64,000 nt of DNA from Methanoregula sp. (GCF_028712425.1 NZ_JAQTQD010000013.1:1-64000), one strand, 5' to 3'. Shown: positions 52,960 through 61,998, counted from the stretch's first letter. Program-made: numbers and translations. The notes: generated by a model not told the origin, from the sequence alone.

Positions 52960-53477
52960 ACTCCGCGTTACAAGAGAAGAGGAGCGTTAATCATTTATTT
53001 AGTGACAAATTTGTACTCAAAATTCGACACCAGATTGATGATGGGAGCTGATGCCCCCATACCCCCGGTTGTGATGAACGGCCGCCGAAGTCGAAGAACG
53101 CTTCGCGTTCTTCTCCCATCTCACCTCCTTGAGGTTCGATGCCCCGAAGGGCGAAATCGAAGGTTGAAACCTTCTCCAGTCAATCCTCGCTGATGCGATG
53201 ATTGACTCCCCGCGGCGGCATCAATTTCTTTTAATGAAAACAACTCTTTGTCGAAGTACTCCTTAAAGGTAATGCCGAGGCATCACAATGCGCCCCGTCC
53301 CCCTCGGGGGAAGACCGCTCTCGAATGAGAGCCGGCTGGAGAAGAGCCATCAGGCTCTCCGACTCTGGTGGCGCAAGAGGGGGGCGATCTATTCATTTGA
53401 AGTGGGTTTTCTTGATAGAATTATGAGAAAACAAGTCTTAAAAGAAACATTCTGATTTTCATGAGTTGTCAAACAAA
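52960..53477. other. Intergenic region with the second dispersed element
   Basis: About 520 bases without a gene. Most of it is the dispersed element at 53038-53389. A hairpin-rich stretch, GAGAGCCGGCTGGAGAAGAG then CAGGCTCTCC, lies near 53327-53360 and is missing from copy 1. A plus-strand frame at 53002-53193 encodes the same MMGADxPIPPVVMNGRR peptide as copy 1 and is not called separately. Confidence 0.55.
53038..53389 (+). repeat. Dispersed intergenic element, copy 2
   Basis: About 352 bases with the same ends as 23468-23833. Left: ATGATGGGAGCTGATGCCCC, then CATACCCCCGGTTGTGATGA and ACGGCCGCCG. Middle: GCGGCGGCATCAATT, inverted with respect to the left-end GATGCC and CGGCCGCC. Right: CCCCGTCCCCCTCGGGGG and TGGCGCAAGAGGGGGGCGATC. 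This copy carries an extra roughly 50-base hairpin segment before the right end. In both copies a possible peptide, MMGADAPIPPVVMNGRR here, is kept with a single residue change. Confidence 0.65.
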
Positions 53478-54296
53478 TCACTGCGGGGCGGGTGCAGCGC
53501 CGGTGATCCGCTCCGCATGCGTATAGATCACCATCTTGCTGCTCCTCGCAAACCCGACAACGGTGAGGCCGGTCTTCTCTGCGGTCTCCACGGCAAGCGT
53601 TGTCGTTGCCCCGCGGGAGACAATGATGGGGATACCCGCGATCAGGCACTTTCGTACCATCTCCGACGAGATGCGGCCTGAAACGATCACCCAGGTCTTC
53701 GAGAGGTCGATCTTGTTCCGGAGTGCGTGCCCGATGACGCGGTCAAGGGCATTGTGCCGCCCGATGTCCTCGGAAACGGCAAGGACCTTCTGCCGGTCAA
53801 TCAGTGCCACGATATGGATGCCTCCCGTTGTCATGTGGAGTTCGGAGTTCAGGACGGCTTTAGCCGATGTCCAGATATCCGCATTCGTGATGGAATAGTC
53901 GGACTGGATCTTCGGGAGTTTTTCGGTATCGATAAACGAGGTGGACCCGCCGCACCCCGAGAGGATCGTCTTCTTTGGCCCGAGCACCTTGAAGAGGTTC
54001 TTTGTTATGACGCTCATCCGGTTCTGCTCGATCCGGATGGACTCGATCTCGTCGATATTTTTGATGATCTGCTCGGTGTAGAGGTAGCCGGTCACGAAGT
54101 CCTCCAGCTGGACAGGGCTCATCATCGCCGTCATCGCGTGCCGCCCGTTGACGAAGAGGGCGAGCGGGACTTCCTCGATGACCTCGTGGAGGCTTTTTCC
54201 CGCGGTGTCGCCGTCCACCTTGATGCAGGAGAGCCTCCTGTACATGGTGTCGTCCGCGTTCCCGCCTGCTTTTTTCGAAGAGGAATCCCGTTTCAT
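53478..54296 (-). CDS. fdhD: FdhD formate dehydrogenase sulfurtransferase, copy 2
   Basis: A 272-residue FdhD with the complete set of family motifs: MTTGGIHIVALI, SEDIGRHNALDRVIGHAL, VSGRISSEMVRKC and AGIPIIVSRGATT. The loop that receives sulfur reads SGCGGST, with one of the two cysteines of the bacterial CxxC. Because it lies in a sulfur-trafficking cluster with LarE, IscS and IscU, this copy is the better candidate for the housekeeping formate dehydrogenase. It overlaps the larE stop by 4 bp. Compare the divergent copy at 3387. Confidence 0.92.
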   Translation of the reverse strand: MKRDSSSKKAGGNADDTMYRRLSCIKVDGDTAGKSLHEVIEEVPLALFVNGRHAMTAMMSPVQLEDFVTGYLYTEQIIKNIDEIESIRIEQNRMSVITKNLFKVLGPKKTILSGCGGSTSFIDTEKLPKIQSDYSITNADIWTSAKAVLNSELHMTTGGIHIVALIDRQKVLAVSEDIGRHNALDRVIGHALRNKIDLSKTWVIVSGRISSEMVRKCLIAGIPIIVSRGATTTLAVETAEKTGLTVVGFARSSKMVIYTHAERITGAAPAPQ

Positions 54297-55093
54297 TTCA
54301 GCACTTCGTCTAAACTGCCGCTCCGGTAACCTTCAAGGTCGAGGGTGATATAGGAGAATCCGAGAGACCGGAGGTGTGCGGCAATCAGGTCTTTCTGCTC
54401 CAGTATTCGCCCCATCTCCACTTTATGTACTTCTATCCGTGCAATATTCCCGTGCAGCCGGACGCGGAGCTGCCCAAACCCGCGCTCTCTCAAGAATGCC
54501 TCGGCCTCTTCGATCTTCCTGAGGCCATCCCTCGTGATCCGGTCGCCGTACGGGATGCGGGAGGAGAGGCAGGCTGCCGACGGTTTCTGCCAGACTGGAA
54601 GTCCCATATCGCGGGCAATGTCGCGGATGTCCTGCTTCGTGCACCCGCATTCGATGAACGGGTGGACGATCCCTTCCTCCGTGGACGCCTGGAGCCCCGG
54701 GCGGTGTTCGCGGGTATCAGAGACGTTCATCCCGTCGGCAATGCAGGCCAGCCCGAGTTCTATAGCCCGTCGCTTCAGGAACGTGGCCGAGATCTTCTTG
54801 CAGTGATAACACCGGTCCTCCGGGTTGCTGCTGAAGATGTCGTCCTCCAGGTGAGGCACGGCGATGATGTCGAGCGTAAGCCCGAGATCAGCAGCGATCT
54901 TTTTCGCATCGTCCACCTCCGCCCGCGGGACAACGGGACTGTCGAGGAGGACGCAGCGGCTCTTCTCTCCCAGTGCCTCGCGGGCGAGCGCTGCAAGGAG
55001 CGTGCTGTCAGTGCCTCCGGAGAAAGCAACGAGAAGGGACCCGCGCTTCCGGATGTTTTCTTTCAGCGCCTGTTTCTTTTCTGGGATACTCAT
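54293..55093 (-). CDS. larE: LarE-type ATP-dependent sulfur transferase
   Basis: A 266-residue PP-loop protein (MSIPEKKQALKENIRKRGSLLVAFSGGTDSTLLAALA) of the LarE family, which transfers sulfur in the synthesis of the nickel-pincer cofactor or related molecules. Conserved parts are EDRCYHCKKI, IADGMNVSD, RPGLQAS, ECGCTKQDIRDIA and PSAACLSSRIPYGDRIT, whose cysteine corresponds to the sacrificial or cluster-bound cysteine. No larA, larB or larC is adjacent, so the substrate is uncertain. It lies between fdhD copy 2 and the HTH gene in one minus-strand transcription unit. The start at 55093 follows family length. Confidence 0.85.
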   Translation of the reverse strand: MSIPEKKQALKENIRKRGSLLVAFSGGTDSTLLAALAREALGEKSRCVLLDSPVVPRAEVDDAKKIAADLGLTLDIIAVPHLEDDIFSSNPEDRCYHCKKISATFLKRRAIELGLACIADGMNVSDTREHRPGLQASTEEGIVHPFIECGCTKQDIRDIARDMGLPVWQKPSAACLSSRIPYGDRITRDGLRKIEEAEAFLRERGFGQLRVRLHGNIARIEVHKVEMGRILEQKDLIAAHLRSLGFSYITLDLEGYRSGSLDEVLK

Positions 55094-55137
55094 GGTAATA
55101 TCACGGATGAAAAAGAGGGATTGTGGAGATGGTGGCC

Positions 55138-55479
55138 TTACGACCCGCACCGGCCACTGGATGCGGGAGTGCCGCCGCACTGGTTCTCATCGCCTTCCCG
55201 GAGCTGGCGGCAGATATCGCAGGTGCGCTGGACAAGGTTGAGGTCCCTGCCCTCCTGGAGATCCTTTGCCAGCTGCTCGATGGAGTGCTTCACTTCGTCC
55301 TCAAACTCGAGACGGTACCCGCGTTTTCCCGAAAGGTACTGCGATACCGCGGAGGGAGCTATCTCGAGCATCCTTGCGGCTTCCACTTGGGAGACGCCGC
55401 ACCGGACCAGCTCCACCGCGATTGCGGCGCGGATGGCCGGCAGGACGTCCCATACGATCTTCTGACAGGGAGCTTCCAT
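55138..55479 (-). CDS. HTH regulator with a C-terminal cysteine cluster
   Basis: A 113-residue archaeal XRE-like transcription factor. The helix-turn-helix is at residues about 30-50 (SQVEAARMLEIAPSAVSQYLS). The C-terminal part holds C87-x-x-C90 (RTCDIC), C101 and C111, an arrangement that could bind an Fe-S cluster or zinc. It is divergent from iscS, with a 16-bp perfect palindrome in the shared region. By position it is likely to sense Fe-S or cysteine status and control iscS-iscU and its own larE-fdhD unit. This is inference. The ATG at 55479 is used rather than the GTG three bases before. Confidence 0.82.
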   Translation of the reverse strand: MEAPCQKIVWDVLPAIRAAIAVELVRCGVSQVEAARMLEIAPSAVSQYLSGKRGYRLEFEDEVKHSIEQLAKDLQEGRDLNLVQRTCDICRQLREGDENQCGGTPASSGRCGS

Positions 55480-55525
55480 CACAACACAACCTTTATTTTG
55501 TCAGATTCACGACATAATAGATTGC

Positions 55526-55541
55526 ATTCACAATTGTGAAT
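55526..55541. promoter_or_regulatory. Palindromic operator between the HTH gene and iscS
   Basis: ATTCACAATTGTGAAT is a perfect 16-bp palindrome. A TATA-like CATAATAG sits at 55513-55520 in the iscS direction, so bound protein would cover the iscS start site. On the other strand the same TATA element reads CTATTATG about 34 bases from the HTH start. Related sites occur at 61837-61850 and 61999-62012. Confidence 0.65.
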
Positions 55542-55680
55542 TGGTCGTGTCAGCAGAAATACCTTGTCTCCGGGCTGTCCAGCCGGCCATTGCAGTCCCG
55601 CGCCGGATCTGAACTTCTCCGGCACCTGGGAAAGAGTAATCAGACGACCAGAACAGATAATCTGGTATCCAGTGAGGATC

Positions 55681-56874
55681 ATGGGAGAGAAACGCACCGT
55701 TTACCTGGACCATTCCGCAACCACGTATGTCCGGAAGGAAGTACTGGATGCGATGGTCCCCTACTTCACCGACCATTTCGGTAACCCGTCATCGATCTAC
55801 CGTATTGCCGGGGAGTCCCGGAAAGCCATCGATACTGCCCGGGCACAGGTTGCAAAAGCGCTCGGGGCCGGACCAGAAGAGATCTACTTCACGTCCGGTG
55901 GAAGCGAATCGGACAACTGGGCAATCAAGGGAATTGCCTCGGCGAACGTCAAGAAGGGCAACCACATCATCACCACGAAGATCGAGCACCACGCCGTCCT
56001 CCATACCTGCGAGTTCCTGGAGAAGAGCGGCTTTACCGTGACCTACCTCCCGGTGGACAAGTACGGCCTCGTGGACCCGGCCGAACTCGAACGGGCGATC
56101 ACCGACAAGACCATCCTCATCTCGATCATGTACGCCAACAACGAGATCGGCACGATCGAGCCCATCGCCGAACTCGGGGTGATCGCAAAAAAACACAAGA
56201 TCCCGTTCCATACCGACGCAGTCCAGGCGATCGGGAATGTCCCAATCGATGTGAACGCCCAGAATATCGACCTGCTCTCCCTCTCCGCCCACAAGTTCTA
56301 CGGCCCCAAGGGCGTCGGGGTACTGTATATCCGGAAGGGCACGAAGATCGACAACCTGATCCACGGCGGAGGCCAGGAACGGAGGCGTCGTGCAGGTACC
56401 GAGAACATTGCGGGCATTGTCGGCTGCGGCAGGGCAATCGAGCTTGCGACGGCTGATATCGAGGGCCATACCCGGCGTATCCGTGCACTGCGGGACCGGC
56501 TCCTTCGGGGGATCCAGAGAGCGATCCCCGACACCCACCTCAACGGCCACCCGGAGAAGCGTTTACCCGGCAACATCAACATCAGTTTCGAGTTCATCGA
56601 GGGGGAGTCTATGCTGCTCTGGCTGGACGACGAGGGCATCTGTGCCTCCACCGGCAGTGCCTGCACATCCGGTTCGCTTGAACCATCGCATGTCCTGCTG
56701 GCAACAGGCCTGCCGGTCGAGATCTCGCACGGCTCGCTCCGGCTGACGCTGGGCGATGCGAACACGGAAGCGGACGTGGATTTCGTGCTCGAAGTGCTGC
56801 CGAAAGTTGTCTCCCGCCTGCGGGAGATGTCGCCCCTGTACAAGGGCGGGAAGGGAGGATGCAATGTACAGTGA
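55681..56874 (+). CDS. iscS: Cysteine desulfurase
   Basis: A 397-residue class V PLP enzyme that removes sulfur from cysteine as an enzyme-bound persulfide. The start [17 protein letters not shown] is typical. The pyridoxal lysine is in [29 protein letters not shown] holds the histidine, and the active-site cysteine is in [29 protein letters not shown] precedes the ATG at 55681. It overlaps the scaffold gene iscU by 11 bp. In this window it can feed FdhD, MoeB/MoaD and IscU with sulfur. Confidence 0.95.
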   Translation: MGEKRTVYLDHSATTYVRKEVLDAMVPYFTDHFGNPSSIYRIAGESRKAIDTARAQVAKALGAGPEEIYFTSGGSESDNWAIKGIASANVKKGNHIITTKIEHHAVLHTCEFLEKSGFTVTYLPVDKYGLVDPAELERAITDKTILISIMYANNEIGTIEPIAELGVIAKKHKIPFHTDAVQAIGNVPIDVNAQNIDLLSLSAHKFYGPKGVGVLYIRKGTKIDNLIHGGGQERRRRAGTENIAGIVGCGRAIELATADIEGHTRRIRALRDRLLRGIQRAIPDTHLNGHPEKRLPGNINISFEFIEGESMLLWLDDEGICASTGSACTSGSLEPSHVLLATGLPVEISHGSLRLTLGDANTEADVDFVLEVLPKVVSRLREMSPLYKGGKGGCNVQ

Positions 56875-57295
56875 CAAGGTCATGGACCATTTCAAGAATC
56901 CGCGGAACGTCGGCGAGATCGAGAACCCTGACGGTGTCGGGGAGGTCGGGAACCCGGTCTGCGGCGACATCATGAACATCTGCCTGAAGATCGAGAACAA
57001 CGTCATCACCGATGCAAAATTCAAGACGTTCGGTTGCGGGGCAGCGATCGCCTCAAGCAGCATGGCGACCGAGTTGATCCGGGGCAAGACCCTCGAAGAG
57101 GCATGGGAGGTCTCCAACAAGGCCGTTGCCGATGCTCTCGAAGGCCTTCCTCCGGTCAAAATGCACTGCTCGGTGCTTGCCGAGGAAGGCATCCACAAGG
57201 CCATCAACGACTACCGGAAGAAACAGGGTCTCGAACCGTGGGTGGAGAAGAATCCGCATTCCCACGAACACGAGGACATGACCTGCGACCATTAG
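56864..57295 (+). CDS. iscU: Fe-S cluster assembly scaffold (IscU type)
   Basis: A 143-residue scaffold on which Fe-S clusters are built from IscS sulfur. The opening [26 protein letters not shown] is typical. The three conserved cysteines are in [18 protein letters not shown] and [11 protein letters not shown]. The C-terminal tail ends in histidine-rich [12 protein letters not shown], which may bind metal and is not found in all members. AAGGGAGG precedes the start. It overlaps the iscS end. Confidence 0.95.
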   Translation: MYSDKVMDHFKNPRNVGEIENPDGVGEVGNPVCGDIMNICLKIENNVITDAKFKTFGCGAAIASSSMATELIRGKTLEEAWEVSNKAVADALEGLPPVKMHCSVLAEEGIHKAINDYRKKQGLEPWVEKNPHSHEHEDMTCDH

Positions 57296-57341
57296 CGCCA
57301 AAGAACGGGTATCGGCAATTCCTGCCGGAACGAAACTGCAT

Positions 57342-57381
57342 ATATAATTGCCTTGTCCAACAAGAGATCAACGAGACAAGG
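57342..57381 (+). promoter_or_regulatory. Promoter with inverted repeats before moeB
   Basis: A TATA element (CATATATAATTG, 57339-57350) is followed by CCTTGTC (57351-57357) and GACAAGG (57375-57381), inverted copies of seven bases. A smaller palindrome, CTTGT-CCA-ACAAG, lies inside. The position just after the TATA box suits a repressor site for the molybdopterin genes; the regulator is unknown. Confidence 0.45.
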
Positions 57382-57423
57382 AGTCGGGGACGGCATTAAA
57401 AATGCCTGCGATACGGTGATACC

Positions 57424-58182
57424 ATGCTATCGGAACGCGAGCTCGAACGGTATAAACGGCAGATCCTGCTCTTTGGGGAAGAAGGGCAGGAACGGCTCAA
57501 GGCCTCGCATATTTTCATCGCAGGCGCCGGAGGTCTCGGCTCCCCCATCGCCATCTACCTTGCCGTTGCCGGGGTCGGGGCGATCACGATCGTTGATATG
57601 GATGTGGTCGATCAGTCCAACCTGAACCGGCAGATCCTCCATTCCGACCGCGATATCGGGAAGAAGAAGACCGTCTCGGCGCTGGAGAAGCTCCGGGAGT
57701 ACAATGCCGACATCACGATCAATGCCATTGATACCACGATCACGGAAGAGAACATCCGCGAGCTCGTGGGCAGGGCCGACGGGATCGTGGACGCGATGGA
57801 CAATTACCCGATCCGCTATCTTTTAAACCGCGTGGCGCTGGAGAAGAAGGTTCCTTTCTTCCACGGGGCCATCCGCGGGTTTTACGGGCAGGCGACCACC
57901 ATCCTGCCGGGAAAAACCCCCTGTCTCGAGTGCATATTCCCAAAAGCACCGCCAAAGGAAGTATTCCCGGTTGTGGGAGCAACGCCCGGGGTCATCGGCA
58001 CCGTGCAGGCAACCGAAGTGATCAAGTATCTCACCGGACAGGGCAGTCTGCTTGACAGCCGGCTCTTCATCTGGGATGGCCTCACCTCGACCTCCGAGGA
58101 GATTGCGGTCTGCCGGAACCCGTCCTGCCCGGCCTGCGGGGATCAGGCAGACGCAGACAAGACAACGGGGAAGAAGAAATGA
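57424..58182 (+). CDS. moeB: E1-like adenylyltransferase (MoeB/ThiF/UbaA family)
   Basis: A 252-residue enzyme that adenylates the C-terminal glycine of ubiquitin-like sulfur carriers. The nucleotide loop is FIAGAGGLGSPIAIYLAVAGVG, followed by DMDVVDQSNLNRQILHS and the catalytic region VGATPGVIGTVQATEVIKYL. A zinc site of CxxC type is seen in TPCLECIF and SCPACGDQ. It overlaps moaD by 4 bp, so molybdopterin synthesis is its clearest task, but in archaea one enzyme also serves tRNA thiolation carriers such as the one at 51829. Confidence 0.92.
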   Translation: MLSERELERYKRQILLFGEEGQERLKASHIFIAGAGGLGSPIAIYLAVAGVGAITIVDMDVVDQSNLNRQILHSDRDIGKKKTVSALEKLREYNADITINAIDTTITEENIRELVGRADGIVDAMDNYPIRYLLNRVALEKKVPFFHGAIRGFYGQATTILPGKTPCLECIFPKAPPKEVFPVVGATPGVIGTVQATEVIKYLTGQGSLLDSRLFIWDGLTSTSEEIAVCRNPSCPACGDQADADKTTGKKK

Positions 58183-58457
58183 GTGTGAAAGTACGTTTTT
58201 TTGCACGGTTCCGTGAACTTCTCGGAACGGATATTGTCACAGAGCCCAAAGCCGGGACATCGCTTGCTGCGCTCGTTTCGGGAATTGCACAGAAGAATAA
58301 GGAAGGCTATGATGCGATCTTCGATGAGCAGGGATCGTTCCGCGAATTCGTGATCCTGATGCGGAACGGGAAACGCGTGGAGACCGCTGATGCCGGGAAA
58401 ACGATAGTTGCCGATGGCGACGAGATTGCCGTCTTCCCGCCGGTTGCAGGAGGGTGA
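58179..58457 (+). CDS. moaD: Molybdopterin synthase small subunit
   Basis: A 92-residue beta-grasp protein ending in FPPVAGG, with the di-glycine that carries the thiocarboxylate. Family marks are VKVRFFARFRELLGTD at the start and the DEIAVFPPVAGG tail. It lies between moeB and moaE with 4-bp and short spacings, so all three are translated as a unit. Confidence 0.93.
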   Translation: MSVKVRFFARFRELLGTDIVTEPKAGTSLAALVSGIAQKNKEGYDAIFDEQGSFREFVILMRNGKRVETADAGKTIVADGDEIAVFPPVAGG

Positions 58458-58463
58458 GCACCG

Positions 58464-58892
58464 ATGGTGATCAGGGTCCAGAAAGAGGATGTGGATATCG
58501 GTGCGCTCATCACCGGTGCAAAGAAGCACGGCACTGGTGCGGTTGTCGTTTTTGACGGGATTGTTCGGGACGACGACATCACCGAGATGGAACTTGAGGC
58601 CTACGAGGACGTTGCGGTAGCCGAGATGGAGAAGATCGCAGCAGAGGCAACGCGGCTCCACAACCTCCTGCACGTTGACATCATCCACCGCATTGGCCGG
58701 CTCTCCATTGGCGAGAATATTTTGATTATCGTTGTGAGTGCCGGCCACCGTCCGGAGGCCTATGCCGGCTCCCGCTATATCATCGAAGAGATCAAGAAGA
58801 GCGTCCCCATCTGGAAGAAGGAGCTCACAAAAGACGGGGGGCGCTGGGTGCCCGGTGAACACGGGCACGGGGCGGGGAAGCCGCGGAAATAG
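58464..58892 (+). CDS. moaE: Molybdopterin synthase large subunit
   Basis: A 142-residue catalytic subunit that inserts sulfur from MoaD into precursor Z. Motifs are GAVVVFDGIVRDDD, LEAYEDVAVAEMEKIAAEA, HRIGRLSIGENILIIVVSAGHRPEAY and the C-terminal KKSVPIWKKEL with the conserved active lysines. The protein is complete. Its final HGHGAGKPRK tail is charged. It ends the moeB-moaD-moaE operon. Confidence 0.94.
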   Translation: MVIRVQKEDVDIGALITGAKKHGTGAVVVFDGIVRDDDITEMELEAYEDVAVAEMEKIAAEATRLHNLLHVDIIHRIGRLSIGENILIIVVSAGHRPEAYAGSRYIIEEIKKSVPIWKKELTKDGGRWVPGEHGHGAGKPRK

Positions 58893-58906
58893 GCATTCTT
58901 TCTCTC

Positions 58907-58914
58907 AAAAAAAA
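58907..58914 (-). terminator. Oligo-T terminator after pdxS
   Basis: Eight adenines on the plus strand read as eight thymines on the minus strand, about 17 bases beyond the pdxS stop. Confidence 0.5.
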
Positions 58915-58930
58915 CAGTTTTATGCTGGGA

Positions 58931-59827
58931 TCAGGTTCCTCGTGTCTGGAGGACCTCTTCCGGCTTCAACAGGTGGACATCGAGACCCGGCATCGCCACG
59001 CCAAGCCCCCGGCTCGCCCGTGCTATTACCTCAGCATCGGTGAAACTGTTCACTGCTTCAACGATCGCTTTTGCTCTCCGGGCCGGATTTTCCGACTTAA
59101 AGATCCCGGACCCCACGAATACCCCGTCGGCCCCGAGCTGCATCATGAGCGCTGCATCGGCGGGAGTGGCTATGCCCCCGGCCGAGAAGTTCACGACCGG
59201 CAGCCGGCCCCGTTTTGCGGTCTCGATGAGCAGTTCGGTCGGGGCCTCGATCTCCCGGGCATAGGCCACCAGTTCCTGGGGTTCGAGTTGCCGGAGTGCC
59301 CGGATGCCCCCCTGGATGGCCCGCATATGCCGCACCGCTTCGACCACGTTGCCGGTACCGGCCTCTCCTTTCGTGCGGATCATCGCCGCCCCTTCATTGA
59401 TGCGGCGGAGGGCCTCGCCGAGATCGCGGGCCCCGCAGACAAACGGGACCGTAAACTTCGTCTTCTCGATGTGGTACTCTTCGTCAGCAGGGGTCAGGAC
59501 TTCGCTCTCGTCGATCATGTCGACACCCAGGACTTCGAGAACCTGCGCTTCGACAAAGTGTCCGATCCGCACTTTTCCCATCACCGGGATGGAGACCGCC
59601 TCGATGATCTCGGTCACCTTCTCCGGGTCTGCCATACGGGCAACCCCGCCGGCCTTCCGGATATCCGAAGGCACCCGTTCCAGCGACATCACGGCAACGG
59701 CGCCGGCTTCTTCTGCGATCCGTGCCTGATCGGCGTTCACGACATCCATGATTACGCCGCCTTTCTGCATGGACGCAAAACCCCGTTTGATGAGTTCCGT
59801 GCCATGCCGTAATTCTGATAGTTCCAT
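58931..59827 (-). CDS. pdxS: Pyridoxal 5'-phosphate synthase, PdxS subunit
   Basis: A 298-residue (beta/alpha)8 lyase that forms PLP from ribose 5-phosphate, glyceraldehyde 3-phosphate and ammonia. Highly conserved stretches are [74 protein letters not shown] and [34 protein letters not shown]. The Schiff-base lysines lie in GKVRIGH and at the opening KGG. The glutaminase partner PdxT is not adjacent. The ATG at 59827 is used; the TTG three codons upstream is unlikely. Its PLP would serve IscS, CysK and DapL. Confidence 0.96.
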   Translation of the reverse strand: MELSELRHGTELIKRGFASMQKGGVIMDVVNADQARIAEEAGAVAVMSLERVPSDIRKAGGVARMADPEKVTEIIEAVSIPVMGKVRIGHFVEAQVLEVLGVDMIDESEVLTPADEEYHIEKTKFTVPFVCGARDLGEALRRINEGAAMIRTKGEAGTGNVVEAVRHMRAIQGGIRALRQLEPQELVAYAREIEAPTELLIETAKRGRLPVVNFSAGGIATPADAALMMQLGADGVFVGSGIFKSENPARRAKAIVEAVNSFTDAEVIARASRGLGVAMPGLDVHLLKPEEVLQTRGT

Positions 59828-59866
59828 TCGTATCAACCAATCCGGTTTTCGTTGTTATTGTAGGGT

Positions 59867-60835
59867 TCAGATCTGGCGGAGACTCCCGCGCTGCTTCACG
59901 AACCGGTCCCAGTTCCATGGCTCGTCAAGGAGATTGACCGTCACCTGCTCGATGCCGCAGATCCCCAGGGTTTTTCTCTTCACCTGGTCGGAAAGGTGAT
60001 CGGAGAGAGGGCAGGCCCTGCAGGTGAGGACCATGTCGATCTCGACCTGCGTGCCGTTTACCCGGATCTCCTTGATGAGCCCGAGATCCACGATGTCGAT
60101 GCCAACCTCCGGATCGATCACGTCCCTGAGCGATTCGCGGATCCGGTTCTCGCAGACCAGTTCCTGCGGCAGTTCAGCGGGAACCGGTTCCGGCCGGGCC
60201 TGTTCGATGCTGCGGAGCCGCTCCTCGAGCTGGTTCTGCCGGTCAAGAAGCCTGCTTATGACACGGAGCACCGGGTCCGGCATAACCTCTTCTTTTTGGC
60301 CCTCGCGGGTAATACCCTGTTCCGGCCCTGCGATCCGTCCCGGGACACCGACAACGGTGGCACCGGACGGTACCGGCCTGACAACAACCGCCCCGGCACC
60401 AACTTTTGCCCCATCGCCAATATCGATCGGCCCGAGTACGATGGCGCCGGAGCCGATGATCACGTTGTTCCCGATGGTCGGGTGCCGCTTGATGTTTTCG
60501 AGTGCGGTGCCGCCAAGGACAACTCCCATGTAGATGAGGACGTCGTCTCCTACTTCTGCCGTCTCCCCGATAACAACGCCCATGCCATGGTCGATGACAA
60601 CGCGCCGGCCGATCGTCGCGCCCGGATGGATCTCGATCCCGGTCAGGAACCGGCTGATGTGGGACAAGAACCGGGCAGAGAACTTCAGGTTGTGCGTCCA
60701 GAGCCAGTGGGACCTGCGGTGGAACCAGAGCGCGTGGAGGCCCGGGTAGCAGAAGAGGATCTCCGGAGTCGAGCGGGCAGCCGGGTCCCTGCCGTAGATT
60801 GCCCGGATATCTTCCCGGAGGCGGTCGAATACCAT
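59867..60835 (-). CDS. cysE: Serine acetyltransferase fused to a MIP18/DUF59 domain
   Basis: A 322-residue fusion. Residues 1-190 form a complete serine O-acetyltransferase with the left-handed beta-helix hexapeptide repeats ([44 protein letters not shown]). A coiled linker follows ([22 protein letters not shown]). The last 80 residues are a MIP18/DUF59 domain with [20 protein letters not shown] and the CRACPLSDH cysteines of Fe-S carriers of the PaaD/SufT type. The start at ATG 60835 has AGGATTGC upstream; GTG 60850 overlaps cysK and is an alternative. It lies directly after cysK in one operon. Confidence 0.88.
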   Translation of the reverse strand: MVFDRLREDIRAIYGRDPAARSTPEILFCYPGLHALWFHRRSHWLWTHNLKFSARFLSHISRFLTGIEIHPGATIGRRVVIDHGMGVVIGETAEVGDDVLIYMGVVLGGTALENIKRHPTIGNNVIIGSGAIVLGPIDIGDGAKVGAGAVVVRPVPSGATVVGVPGRIAGPEQGITREGQKEEVMPDPVLRVISRLLDRQNQLEERLRSIEQARPEPVPAELPQELVCENRIRESLRDVIDPEVGIDIVDLGLIKEIRVNGTQVEIDMVLTCRACPLSDHLSDQVKRKTLGICGIEQVTVNLLDEPWNWDRFVKQRGSLRQI

Positions 60836-60842
60836 AGCAATC

Positions 60843-61778
60843 CTACTCACCGGCGAACAGATCCGGAATGCTCAGGTAGCGTTCACCGGTATCGGGAAGG
60901 ATGACGACAATCGTCTTGCCCTTGTTCTCCGGGCGTCGTGCCACTCCGAGCGCTGCATACAGCGCAGCCCCGCTGGAGATTCCCGCAAGGATACCCTCCT
61001 CGCGGGCGAGTTTCCGCGCAGTCTCGAAGGCATCCTCGTTCTTCACCCGGATGATCTCGTCGATGAGGTCCCGGTTGAGCACCGCGGGGACAAAACCTGC
61101 CCCGATACCCTGGATACGGTGTGCACCGGGAGATCCTCCTGAGAGGACCGGCGATGCATCGGGTTCGACTGCGATGGCACGGAACGAGGGTTTCCGCTTC
61201 CTGATGGCGTCTGCGATACCCGTGATAGTTCCCCCGGTCCCGACACCTGCAACGAGGATATCTACGGTGCCGTCAGTGTCGCGCCAGATCTCTTCGGCCG
61301 TGGTCTTCCTGTGTATCTCCGGGTTTGCGGGATTCTCGAACTGCCGGGTAACAAAGAAGTACTTCGGGTTCTCCTTTGCCATCTGTTCTGCCCGGGCTAC
61401 CGCGCCCTTCATTCCTTCCGCGCCCGGCGTGAGCACGAGCTCCGCCCCGAATGCCTTTGCCAGTTTCCGGCGCTCGATGCTCATGGTCTCGGGCATGACA
61501 AGTGTGAATTTATATCCCCGGGCTGCGCTCACGAATGCCAGTGCGACACCGGTGTTCCCGCTTGTTGCTTCAAGGATGATTGTATCCTTGTTGATCAGCC
61601 CCTTTTGTTCTGCATCGTCGATCATTGCAACGCCGATGCGGTCTTTCACGCTGCTCATGGGGTTGAACGATTCAATTTTGACGATGACGTCAGCCTCCTG
61701 TCCTTTTGCGAGCCTGTTGAGGCGGACAAGCGGCGTATTGCCAATGGTCGAGGTGATATTATCATATATTCTGGTCAT
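60843..61778 (-). CDS. cysK: Cysteine synthase (O-acetylserine sulfhydrylase)
   Basis: A 311-residue PLP enzyme making cysteine from O-acetylserine and sulfide. The pyridoxal lysine is in [28 protein letters not shown] holds the substrate loop, and [13 protein letters not shown] binds the PLP phosphate. The end ([19 protein letters not shown]) is typical. AGAGGAAA precedes the ATG at 61778. Two palindromic sites, 60 and 220 bases upstream, resemble the operator at iscS. Together with CysE it gives a complete bacterial-type route to cysteine. Confidence 0.95.
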   Translation of the reverse strand: MTRIYDNITSTIGNTPLVRLNRLAKGQEADVIVKIESFNPMSSVKDRIGVAMIDDAEQKGLINKDTIILEATSGNTGVALAFVSAARGYKFTLVMPETMSIERRKLAKAFGAELVLTPGAEGMKGAVARAEQMAKENPKYFFVTRQFENPANPEIHRKTTAEEIWRDTDGTVDILVAGVGTGGTITGIADAIRKRKPSFRAIAVEPDASPVLSGGSPGAHRIQGIGAGFVPAVLNRDLIDEIIRVKNEDAFETARKLAREEGILAGISSGAALYAALGVARRPENKGKTIVVILPDTGERYLSIPDLFAGE

Positions 61779-61836
61779 TTGGTTTCCTCTGCTGAATCCG
61801 GAATCGTGGCCGGAAAAGCCGGCGGGATTCCGGTAC

Positions 61837-61850
61837 TTCACAATTGTTAA
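61837..61850. promoter_or_regulatory. Operator-like site before cysK, site 1
   Basis: TTCACAATTGTTAA differs by one base from the palindrome at 55526-55541. It lies about 60 bases upstream of the cysK ATG and just downstream of a TATA-like element, so occupancy would block transcription start. Confidence 0.6.
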
Positions 61851-61998
61851 TTTTCCCGGGCCGCTATATGAGTACTCTGATACTGGCAAAACCTGCCGAT
61901 GGATCTTCCGCAGGGCCTTGTCCGCTGAAGAATTGCTGATTGCGGCAAAACATGACACGAAATCAGGGTATATCTGCGCCTGCGATCCATACTGTGTG

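Noticed and set aside
53038-53389. CRISPR array
   Set aside because: The repeats are not evenly spaced, no array of identical short repeats with unique spacers exists, and no cas genes are present.
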